Assembly: GCA_903772945.1 (NCBI GenBank)
Contig: CAICTM010000259.1
Span: 1-64,000 of the forward strand
Direction of reading: 5' to 3'
DNA: 64,000 nucleotides
Source: Seminavis robusta
Lineage: Eukaryota > Bacillariophyta > Bacillariophyceae > Naviculales > Naviculaceae
In this document: positions 1 through 12,100 of the stretch, piece after piece
Layout: each line of letters begins with the position of its first letter
How positions within the stretch are numbered: position 1 is the stretch's first letter
Program-made: the position numbers and the translations under genes
Notes under the pieces: generated by a model
Databases searched by the model: none
What the model saw: only the letters and a program-made list of their open reading frames with translations
Told to the model about the DNA's origin: nothing

Positions 1-108
1 CTCAGTTTCATCAATGGTCCAAACATGCCCCAGGCATGTGTATCCTGTGATGGAAGACAGAAAGCATCATTGAACAACGAGCAAAAATGCATTTGAAATA
101 TGGCACAA

Positions 109-3100
109 CTAATCTTCAAACGTACCAGGCGGAGGAATGGGTCTCCAAAGAGAAGGCGGAGTGACAGTTGGAGCACTAGATGGGACAGAGGAAGTGCTGT
201 CGGTTGCGTTTGTGGTGTTGAGAGAAAAAGTAGATCCTGCGGGGAAGCTTGTTGGTGCTGTGGTGTTGGATTTGAAATCACCGAGGAGATATCGTGCTGC
301 AATCTTGGGTGCCGGTGCCGGTGCTGCATTCAAATCGATCACCTCAATATCACTGTACAACTCTTCAGTGTTGTAAGACTTGAAGCCAAAGAATGGCCGT
401 GCACCGGGTGTTGTGTCAGGAAGAGACACTTGGATAAACTTGGAGGCCTTGTTGGAGGGATCTCGGCCAGTTCCCATCTCAAACAAGAGTCCGCCTGATT
501 CCGCCAGAGAGCATACCCAGAAGTTGTTTGGTGTCCCATCCAGAAAGGATGGTTTGTATCTAGGCGAGCTGGTGTCTTTGTGGTCAATGACATTCAGAAA
601 TTTACCGTTTGTGACCAACCACGAATGTGCTCCCCATCTTGTACCCAATTCAACCCACAACCAGTCCATGGTAGGATCTTGCACAAGGTCTGCTCTGGAT
701 GACAAGCCAAAAGATTGGTTCATGCTTGCCTGTAGAAGCACACAACATCAGTTCATTTGCCAACAGCGTGAGTGAGAAATGAGAGAGAGTACATGGTTTC
801 GTCACTCAACATTGAAACTTACTGTCGTCTTGAATGCAACACATCCCTTTGAACTATCAGGCAGTGGTTCCGGAAACATGTGGAACTTGTTGTCCGCAGC
901 AGCCACAAGTTTTGTCTGTGGATCTACACCAGACTTGCAAACAATGTAGTTGGACTCCCAGGATTGCTTCATGTTTCCGTCAAGACCCCAATCGGGATCC
1001 ACTCCATTGTGAGTATCTCGGTGGAGGCTGCATGTTGGAGCACCCCATGGATGGGTTCCCATCTGGATCCAGGCATTGCCGTAATCCCTGACAGGAGTCC
1101 ATTGATCACCAATCTGTTTACCAAAGTAAGGATCTTTGCTTACTCCCGAGGGACAAATATCAGCACTGGAAGCAAGTGATCCTCCCTTAGCTGCGCAGAA
1201 TTGTTTTGCTTGGTCGTAGGACTTCACATTGGATGTTTCAGAGGGGCCATAAACATCCATTCTCATGTTGCAAATAATGTAGTTTGCAGCATCATGCCAG
1301 CTTCCACTGACACCCCACCCAGGAGCATGATTGAAAACGTCTCGGTGTAGCTGGCACGTTACTGCACGGCCATTCGGATGGACTCCCACCTGCAACCATG
1401 CATTGATATCATCTGATACCGGTGTCCACTGATCGCCAGTCTGAACTCCAAAATAAGGTTCAACTGCTTCAAACCAGTGCCAGAGATTGTTGGTGGAATC
1501 AACCAGCAGGAACTCTCTGGAATTGACAGCAGCGATGTTTATACCCGACTCGCCCTCCACTGGTTGGGCCCAAGTAATGTCAACTGTAAAGGCGGTTGAC
1601 CTTCTGGCCAATCGAGGACCTGTCTGGCCAATGGGCAAACCTGTTGTCCAGACGGTTCCATCAGCAGCTATGCTGATATCACCACCACTGCAACCCCCTG
1701 TGTTTTTCCACCCAGCATCACCATACGCCCAAATTGCGTATTGGTTACATAATACCACCTTGTTCCCATTGAGGGCAGAAATGCGGGTTCCAGCACCACC
1801 AAGTGGCATTGTAAACAACCCCTCATTGGGAAGCCTGCGCCAGACACGACCATGGCCAAAACCAGCCACCAATTCCGTTATCCAAATAGTGCCATCCTTG
1901 GTGATACTGATGTCTCGAGCTGGAGGGCCGTGTATATACTTCCAACCTATGGGGGTCCATAAATGAATGTGGCCGTGGAAATTGATAATCGCAACTTGAT
2001 CTTTGCTGCCTACGGAAATTCTGTGGGAACATCCACCTACTTCCACCCAGGAATCCCCTCCAGTGTGACGGTGGATACTGTAACAGCCTTTACCAGGAAT
2101 GTAGTCATGAGTACCAATCTGCCGTCACAAGGGAATGAAGAAAAGCAATACAGGACGAGGTCAATGAATATGAAAATGAACACGTTACGGTACATAGCAT
2201 GTGAACGACCTTCATATGAAAACCAACCAAACTTACCGCCCAGATGGTTCCATCATCACCAGCACCAACATCCCTGACTTTGATTCCACCATATTTTTGC
2301 CAGTGGTTCTCATGCTCAGATTTGGGACAGATTTCAGCACTGGAAGCAAGATACCCTCCTTTTGATTTGCAGAATTGATTTGCTTGGTCATACGACTTCA
2401 CATTGGATGTTTGGCTTTGCCCAAAAACAACCCTGTTCAAGTCGCACACAACATATTTTGGCTCGGAGGTCACATCCGCTTTTTTGGTACACACAGGGGA
2501 TTGGTCATCACTGCCAATTTCGATCCAACCATTATGATAGTCATCAAAGGGAACAAAGTGACTTCCACCACGCAGCGCTCCAAGCTTTGGTTCGATGGGT
2601 TGGGGCCTTTCGTAGTGCCATAACTTGTTGTCGGAATCAACCATCAGGAACTTGTCTGCGGTCACGGCAGCAATGTTGCGACCAGCCCTTCCTTGTACAG
2701 GCGCTTCCCAAGTTGTAGCAGTTGAAGTGGAAGTAAGTGATCTGCGAGGTAGACCTGGACTTGTCTGACCACTTCCAACTCCTGTTGTCCAAATTGTCCC
2801 ATCACTAGCCATGCCAACGTCGCCGTTGTTACAGGATCCAGCAGCATACCAGTGGGAACCACCATTAACCCAAAGTAAATTCCCTGCTCCAGTGTTACAG
2901 AGGGCAACCACATCAGGGCCTGAAGCGGCAATGCGGTTTCCACCTCCTCCAAAACGCCTGAAGGCAAAATCACTTGGAAGTTTGCGAAAAACAGCACCAG
3001 AGTGATGACCCTGTACGAGCTCTGTCATCCAGATAGTCCCATCCTTGGTGATACTAATATCCCGGGCAGGAGGACTGTGGACAAAAACCCATCCATGTGG

Positions 3101-6100
3101 TGTCCATCGGTGGATGTGTCCGTGGAAATTTAGAACCGCAATGTTTGTACTGCTGCCAACTGAAATTTTATGTGAACATCCACCAATGCGCTCCCATGAA
3201 TCTCCACCATTGTGACGATGGATGCTGTAGCAGCCTTTGCCAGGAATGTAGTCGTGGGTACCAATCTGCATCAGCACACGCATGGAAACATCATAGATGA
3301 GGGTCAGCCAATTCATGAAACCATTGAGACACTCTGGAACATGTCATTCTCTTACCGCCCAAATGGTACCATCCTCTGCAGCACCCACATCGCGCACACT
3401 AACACCCCGGTACTTGTACCAACCCTTAGGATGCGGAGAACAGAACACGTAATTTCCCCACCCATGGTGACGGCCCTGTCCAGTAATCTCGGGAGCCGCG
3501 CCGCCATGAAAGGTACAAACAGGGAACCGACCACCACTTCCCACATTAACCCATTGATTCTCACGTTCGGAAATTGGGGCCCATTGATCATCGGCATTTG
3601 ACTGAATCCCAGTGACTGGCGTGGAGTTGGTACCACCATCAGGGGGACAAATATCCTTAATAGAGGCGAGGGTTCCACCACGGGAATCACAGAAGTCTTG
3701 TGCTGCAGACCATCCTATGGCAAGGCTACTCGTTTCGCTGGGCCCAAACATGTGGATCTCCCCCCACTCCTTCTGCCAAAGTTCAGAACGATCTGAGGGA
3801 CAAATATCAGAACTGGCTGGAAGTGAACCTCCCTTTGCCACACAAAAGTCACGTGCTTGATCATAGCTCTTGACATTGGAAGTTTCAGTGGGTCCATACA
3901 CAAAGATCTGCATGTTGCAAAGGATGTAGTTAGACTCCCATGCTTTCTTCCCATTTCCGTCAAGACCCCAATCAGGATCTCCATACGTGTCCCGGTGGAG
4001 ACTACAAGTTGAAACAACTGGATGACTCCCAACTTGGATCCACCCATTGTGGTAGTCTGATACAGGTGTCCATTGATCACCATCCTGAATTCCAAAGTAA
4101 GGCCAGCTTGAGCTAAAAATTGAGAAAACAAACGGCAATAATTATGAGATGGGTTTGTTTGCTGTGTTTGCATCGGGAACAATCAAAATGCATGAGTGTG
4201 AGTGTTGATCAATGGACTGGTGTCTTACCTTCCAGAGGGACAAATGTCAGAACTGGAAGCAAGTGTTCCTCCCTTCATCTCACAAAACTTCTGTGCTTGG
4301 TCATAGCTGTTGATAGCTCCAGTTTCTCGTGGCCCAAAAACTTGAGTATTACCAGTCTTGGGAACTCGTAGACCCAGATTCTCATATCGCCATAATTTGT
4401 TGTCTGAATCAACCAGTGCAAACTCTACTGCACTCATGGCAGCAATCTTCACACCGGCATGTCCTTTAATGGGATCAGCCCATGTGGTTGCAATGGCTGT
4501 TGATATGGTAGACCTGCGTGCCAATCCAGCACTTTCTCGTCCTTTTTGACCTTCTCCGACTCCTGTTGTCCAGATGGTTCCATCAGCAGCGATGCTGATA
4601 TCTCCATTATTGCAGACTCCTGTTACATACCATTCGGAACCTCCATAACTCCAAAGCAAGTCTGAATTTAAAGATGGCAAGGAATTACACAGGGCCACCT
4701 TGTCGGGCCCCGAAGCAGCAATTCTGTCTCCACCTCCACCATAGAGCACAAAGGAACCATCTGATGGACGCTTGCGCCACACATCGCCATAGTCAGTTCC
4801 ATCTTTCAATTCTGTCAAAAAAATTGTTCCATCCTTAGTGATGGTTGCGTCTCGTGCAGCGGGGCTTGGGATCAAATCCCAGCCTTGACCACTCCACTTG
4901 AATATTTCCCCTTCTTCCGTTGTAATGATGACGTTCTCGCTGCTGCCGACTGAGATGCCAGAGGCACACCCTCTGACTTCCTCCCAGGTGTCTCCTTCTA
5001 GTTTGCGGTGGATGGTGTAACAACCATCCATTACGGTGTAGTTCGAAATCTGATCAAAGCACAGAAGAGGGGAAGTGTCAGATGCGCCCACACACAGACA
5101 GAAAGACAGATATGAAACCCCATCAGGAAGCTCACCACCCAGATTGTGCCATCATATGCAGCACCGACATCACGAACTGTGACCCCATTGTACTCATGCC
5201 ACAAGGTCGGTTTATTGATTGCTACTAGCCCTTCCTTTTCTGTTCCATTTGTGGAGAGCAAATCTGTGCTTGTTTCACTTGCTCCACCATTGTTCAGTCC
5301 TCCTCCTTCTGTCTCTTGTTCAGATCCAATTGATGCATTGAAGATGTTCTGATAGTAGAGGGGTTTCGTCAAAGCAGAACCACTTCCTTTTACCATTAGC
5401 GCCTTCTTTTGGTGGACCAAAACAGCTGTGCCGTTCTCTGTTGTATTAACTTTTCCATCCCAAATGATGTCACCAACAGAAAAGTATCCATTTCCAGTCA
5501 CAGGTCTCATAATTTGAAGGTCATCTGCAGTATACATTTCTTCTAGATTGGTCGTGTACTTAACATCAAGCCAGCCTTCCTCAGGGTACATCTTGTAGTA
5601 CGCCAGTTTGTAGGGAAAGTTGTAACCGTCTTCGGAGTAGGCACACAAGTTCCTTTGTTTGCCATCGGGATACTTGTACCGAGCAATGCTTCGGCTTATT
5701 CTTCCGTGCAGGTGGTGGTCTGGAATGCTGAAGAGTTTGTTGATCTTTTCACGTCGCTCGAACACAGCCTTGGACACAGCCATGTCAGTACTTGTTGCCT
5801 CTCTGTGTTTGTGAAACCAAGAGGTACAAACAATATAGTTTGATTCCCAATCTTTCTTGTCTTCACTGGTACCCCAGGCAGGATCACCATATTTGTCCTT
5901 GTGGAAACTGCAAGTTGAAACTTCCGTATGCAGCCCAACTTGGACCCATGCATTGTCATAGTCTGAGACCGGTGTCCACTGGTCACCTGTCTGGATGTCA
6001 AAGTATGGCTTGTTAGAGCCATCAGGGGGGCAGACATCAGAACTGGAAGCCAGCAGGAGTTGCCTAGCAGCGCAAAATGTCTTGGCTTGTGCATACGACT

Positions 6101-9100
6101 GGACATCAGCAGTCGCACTGGGTCCATACACAAAAACACCCTCCATCTTGCAAATGACATAGTCTGCTTCTCCTTCCAACTTGTCATCTTCTGCTCCCCA
6201 CATTGGTCCTAACCCAATTCGTGGGTCACCATACTTTGTCCTGTGTCTGGAACACATATCAGCGACGGCATCGCCACCAACTTCAACCCAGCCATTGCGG
6301 TAGTCCCCAAATGGAGTCCAGTGGACACCACCAGCAGCACCAAAGTATGGTCTTTTCACAAGAGGAAGTGGGCAGATTTCGTCAAAAGAGGCTAGGTTCC
6401 CTCCCTTCAAATCACAGAAGTGCTTGGCATCATCATAATCAATCACCTTGGAGGTATCATCGGGTCCATAAATAAACTTGTCTATGTTGCACAAAATGTA
6501 GTTGGATTCCCAGCGCATCTTGTCATCCTTTATCCCCCAATCAGGATCAACTCCATTGTGTGTGTCTCGGTGGAACGAACATGTCGGCGCACCCCATGGA
6601 TGTGTTCCCACCTGAATCCATGCATTTTCGTAGTCAGCCGCTGGAATCCACTGATCACCAGGCTGAATACCAAAGTAGGGCTTGTCTGCCTCATAATGCC
6701 AGAGATGGAGATCAGAATCAATCAGAAGGAACTCTCTGGCACTCACAGCAGCAATGTTGCCGCCATGATCAATGATCACGCCAGAGTGGCCTTGGATAGG
6801 AGGACTCCAGGAAGTGTGATGGGCTGTAAAAGCAGTTGATCTTCGAGGCAAACCAGGTCGGGTTTGGCCAGTTCCAACCCCAGTTGTCCAAATGGTACCA
6901 TCAGCAGCAACACTCATATCCCCATTGTCGCAGGTTCCTGTTTGATACCAGTGGGAACCACCATGGCTCCAGAGAAGATTGCCCGTCAATGTGTTGCAAA
7001 GAACAGCCTTGTCAGCATTTAAACCGGCAATCCGCTCTCCTCCGCCACCAAATTTCACAAAACTGGTATCTGATGTTCGCTTGCGGTAGACATCGCCAGC
7101 ATTCTGTCCAGCCACCAATTCTGTCATCCAAATAGTTCCATCCTTGGTGATACTGACATCGCGAGATGGAGGACTGGTGAGGAAAACCCAACCATTGGAG
7201 GTCCATTGGTGGATGTGGCCATGCTTATTTAAAACCTGACATTGAAAGAGTACAACAATGCATAGATAAGACAGACTTCGCCAAACGTGAAACCAAAGAC
7301 TTCAGTCACGTGTACTCACAACAATTTTCGTGCTGCTCCCAACAGAAATTTTGTGGGAACATCCAGCTACGTCCTCCCATGAATCCCCACCAGTATGACG
7401 GTAGATGGAATAGCAACCATTACCATGGTCAAGAATTCCAATCTGCATGAAAGCAATAGGTACAGGAAAATGAGGGATAAGAAAACCAACTGAATCCTCC
7501 TTTGATCAGGTAGTGGTACCAAGCACACATACCACCCAGATGGTTCCATCATCTGCAGCGCCAACATCTCGAGCTTTGATGCTGCGCTTGCTCCAATTAT
7601 CGATGGTAGGACAAATGTCGGTACTGGAAGCAAGGGATCCTCCTTTGGACTGGCAGAAATCTTTTGCTTGCTCGTAGGTTTTTACATTGGATGTCTGGCT
7701 AGGTCCGAAGAGCGGTGTCGTCCCTGCTTGACTGGGCATGATCGGGACCTTTACAAAAATAAAAAAAGGATGCATAGATGAGACAAATGTCACCAAATGT
7801 GAAATCAAAGAGTGCAGTCAACTGTATTCCTAGAAACAAAACAATCCATAACACTTTTGAATAGCATCCCGATTCCCATACCTTATACTGCCAGAGAGTC
7901 CCAGCAGAATCAACCATCACAAACATGTCCGCATGAACACCAGCAATTTTGGTACCAGATTTGCCCTGAACAGGTTTGTCCCAAGTTGCAGCTGAGACAC
8001 TCATGGAAAGTGATCTACGGGGTAATCCAGGGTTTGACTGGCCACTTGCAACTGCTGTTGTCCAGATGGTTCCATCAGCAGCAACACTAATATCCCCATT
8101 GCCGCAGGTTCCTGTTTGATACCAGTGGGAACCACCATGGCTCCAGAGTTTGTTGTCATCAATTGTGTTGCAGAGGGCAACCCTGTCAGGGCCTGAAGCA
8201 GAGATTCGACCTCCGGTGCCTCCAAACAACACAAACTCATTATCTGTTGGAGCCTTGCGATAGACATCTCCAAAGACCTGTCCGGACACCAATTCTGTCA
8301 TAAAAATAGTGCCGTCCTTGGTGATACTTGCATCTCTGGCAGCAGGGCTCTTGATCAATGTCCAGCCATGCCCGGTCCACTGGTGAATTTCCCCATCGGT
8401 GGTGGTCACCTGATGTCAATTGAAAGAAGTACAGATTATGAGACAGGGGTCACCAATGTGAAACCAACTTCAGACAACTGTATTCTCACAATGATGTTAG
8501 TGCGGCTGCCGACTGAAATGCCACTGGCGCATCCTCTGACTTCTTCCCAAGTGTTACCTCCAATATAGCGATGGATACTGTAGCAGTCAGTCATTACTTT
8601 GTAGTTCGAGATCTGAATCAAGCAGAGCATGGAAAGAAGAAGCAAGGGGTGAACGAGGCACAGTTCAGTTTGGAGAGGAACTCATATTCAGCCATATTAC
8701 GAAAAAATCAACACTGGTCAGTTTCAGTTAAAGAACAAGCAAACGTACCACCCAGATAGTATCATCCTCTGCGGCATCAACATCTCGAATTGTTTGCTCC
8801 ACATCTTTAACCTTTATTCCACTGAACTTGTACCAATTGCTTGGGGCACAATACACGTAGTTCCCCCAACCCAAATCATGACCATGGCCAGTGGTTCCAC
8901 CGTGTTTCGTACAATTGGGGTACTGATCACTACTTCCAACATTCACCCATTGTCCTTCTCTGTCTCCAATAGGAGCCCATTGGTCACCTTCTGTCGATTG
9001 GATTCCATTGACTGGCTCAGCGATGGTCATCCCCATAGGACAAATTTGTGCCAGAGAGGCCAAAGTTCCTCCGTGAGAATTGCATAAGGCTTCCGCAGAT

Positions 9101-12100
9101 TTCCATCCACCATCCAGTGCCCTCGTTTTCCGAGGTCCGAACATTTTGATGCCCCCCCACTCTGGTTGCCACCGTTGCTCTGAAATTGACCGTGGTGTGG
9201 AGAGAGAGGTTGAGCTCATCATAGTAACAACGTATCAATACAGTGTTAGTGCGACAGCTTGACAAGTGGAACTTACCCACTGTGGAAGCAAACGCGGCAT
9301 AGGTTGGAGCAATGGTTGGATAATCAGAGGGAACACCAGAGGGCGCCAATGATGGGCTGGATGAGGGTGGAGTTGATGGATATGAGCTTGGTTGTGAACT
9401 GGGAACAGAGCTCAAACTTGGGACTTGGGACGGCCTGTCTGATGGCTGCTGAGATGGGGCATAACTCGGGGATGCGCTCGGCTCAAAACTAGGCACATCA
9501 GAGGGTGATATGGATGGCAACCCACTAGGCAAGGATGATGGGGATGATGATGGCGGACTACTAGGTGTAGAGGATGGGGAGGAAGAAGGGGCAGGAGAAA
9601 CAGTGGGTGCAGGAGTTGGTAATGGTGTTGGATTGGGTGTTGGTGATGGTGTTGGCATTGGTGTAGGCTGAATGAAGTCAAGATCAGAGGAGGGTATCTC
9701 ATACTGCCAGAGACTGAAGCTAGAATCAATTAGTAGAAACCTGTTTGCGTTCAGAGCAGCAATTTCTTTACCAGACCTGCCCTGTGCTGGAATGTCCCAA
9801 GTGGTAGCATGGGTTGTTGTAGAGGTGGACCTGTGGGCCAATCCAGGGTTTCCCTGGGTGGGGACTCCTGTTGTCCAGATGACACCATTATCGGTCATGG
9901 AGACATCGCCATTGCTGCAGGGACCAGTTCCATACCAATGGGAACCACCATGAACCCACAGCACATCTGAACCTAAAGATGGCAAGGTATTACAGACGGT
10001 GGCTCTGCCATTACTGGAACCAGAAATGCGGTCTCCACCTCCGCCAAACCTCACAAAAGCGCTATCAGTGGGGCGCTTGCGCCAGACATCACCAAAATCT
10101 CTCCCAGCCACCAATTCTGTCATCCAAATAGTTCCATCTTTGGTGATACTGATATCCCGAGCTGGAGGGCTTTGTACATGCACCCAGCCATGACCAGTCC
10201 CCTTATAAGTCCACTTATAAATGTTTCCTCCTTTCTGCAGTACTAGGATGTGGTCTTTGCTGCCCACTGAAATTCTGTAGGCACATCCGTTAATGTGTTG
10301 CCAGGAATCTGTGCCTGTGTGACGATTGATAGCATAACATCCATTGCCATAGTGATGCATTCCAATCTGTATCAACAAAAAGGAGTGGAAGATGAGGGCT
10401 AAAAAGCAAAATGAAACTCTACTTGATCAGTAGTACAAGCACACGTACCACCCAGATGGTTCCATCATCTGCAGCACCAACATCTCGAGCTTTCAACCCA
10501 TTGAACTTGCGCCAACGACTGGAGCAAACAAGGTAGTTCGAAGCAGGAGCCCATGATCCAGTCAAACCCCAACCAGGATCATTTCCCCAATTAGCTCTAT
10601 GCGTTTGACAAGTTGGTTTGCCGGAAGGATGAGTCCCCACTTGGATCCATGCATTCTTGTAGTCAGAGACAGGGGTCCACTGATTCCCCTCCGGGATTCC
10701 AAAATATGGCAGGGCACGTGCCCCTGAGGGGCAGACGTCAGCACTAGAAGCAAGAGATCCTCCTTTTGCTTTACAGAAAGCTTGCGCTTTGTCATAGGTG
10801 TTGACAGCAACTTGCTTGTTTTTGCCAAAGAGGACTCTGTTTGAGGCACAAATGATAAAGTTCGACTCATAGGGTTGCTTGAGATTTCCATCAACCCCCC
10901 ACCAGGGATCTCCATAGGTGTCCCTGTGGAACCCACACGACGAAGCAACAGAATGCACTCCTACCTGGACCCAGGCATTGCCATAATCAGCAACTGGTGT
11001 CCACTGGTCTCCCGTTTGAGAACCAAAATACGGTACGGTCAAGCTGAGGGGGCAGATGTCTGATCTTGAAGCAAGAGTTCCTCCTTTAGCCTTGCAGAAG
11101 GCATCCGCTTGGTAATAGCCTTTGATATTGGTGGTGTAACTGGGTCCATAGACCGCGGTCCTCATGTTACAGACGATGTACTGTGACTCCCAAGATTGCT
11201 TCATGTTTCCGTCAAGACCCCAATCGGGATCCACTCCATTGTGAGTATCTCGGTGGAGGCTGCATGTTGGAGCATTCCATGGATGCGTCCCCACCTGGAC
11301 CCATGCATTGTGGTAATCCGAAGCCGGAGCCCAGTGATCTCCGGACTGGATTCCAAAGTAGGGTTGCGCAGAACCATCCAAAGGGCAGATATCAGCTCCA
11401 GAAGCAAGAGATCCTCCCTGCGATTCGCAGAATTCTTGTGCTTGATCATAGCTCTTGAAGGCACTGGTATCGGGTGGACCAAACACCCGAGTGATTCCAG
11501 TTGCGTCTCTCTTGGCTGGGATCTCATACTTCCAAAGATTAAAAGCAGCATCCACCAGATAGACCTTGTTAGCACTGACAGCTGCAATGCTAATGCCAGT
11601 TTGACCAGGAATAGGGGTCGCCCAACTGGTGGAATGGGACAACATTTTCGTGGATTTGCGGATCAGTCCGGGATTCGCCTGGCCTGTTGGCACTCCTGTT
11701 GTCCAGATGGTTCCATCAGCAGCCATGCTAACATCACCATTGTCACACGTTCCTGTTGGATACCAATGGGATCCAGCATGACTCCACAGTGAGCTACCAA
11801 GGTTACAAAGTACAGCTCTTCCATTACTTGTGCCAGAGATGCGACCACCCCCGCCACCAAACACGAAGAAACTGGCATCCCCTGGCCGTTTGCGCCAGAC
11901 TGTCCCATGAGCAGATCCCGACACGAGCTCTGTCATCCAGATGGTTCCATCCTTGGTGATACTGATGGCTCGAGCTGGAGGGCTGTGTATAAACACCCAT
12001 CCATTGGCGGTCCATTGATGTATATGTCCCGCATGGCTCAGCACGATTACGTAAGCACTGCTGCCAACTGAAACTCTGTGTGAACATCCACCAATGTGTT

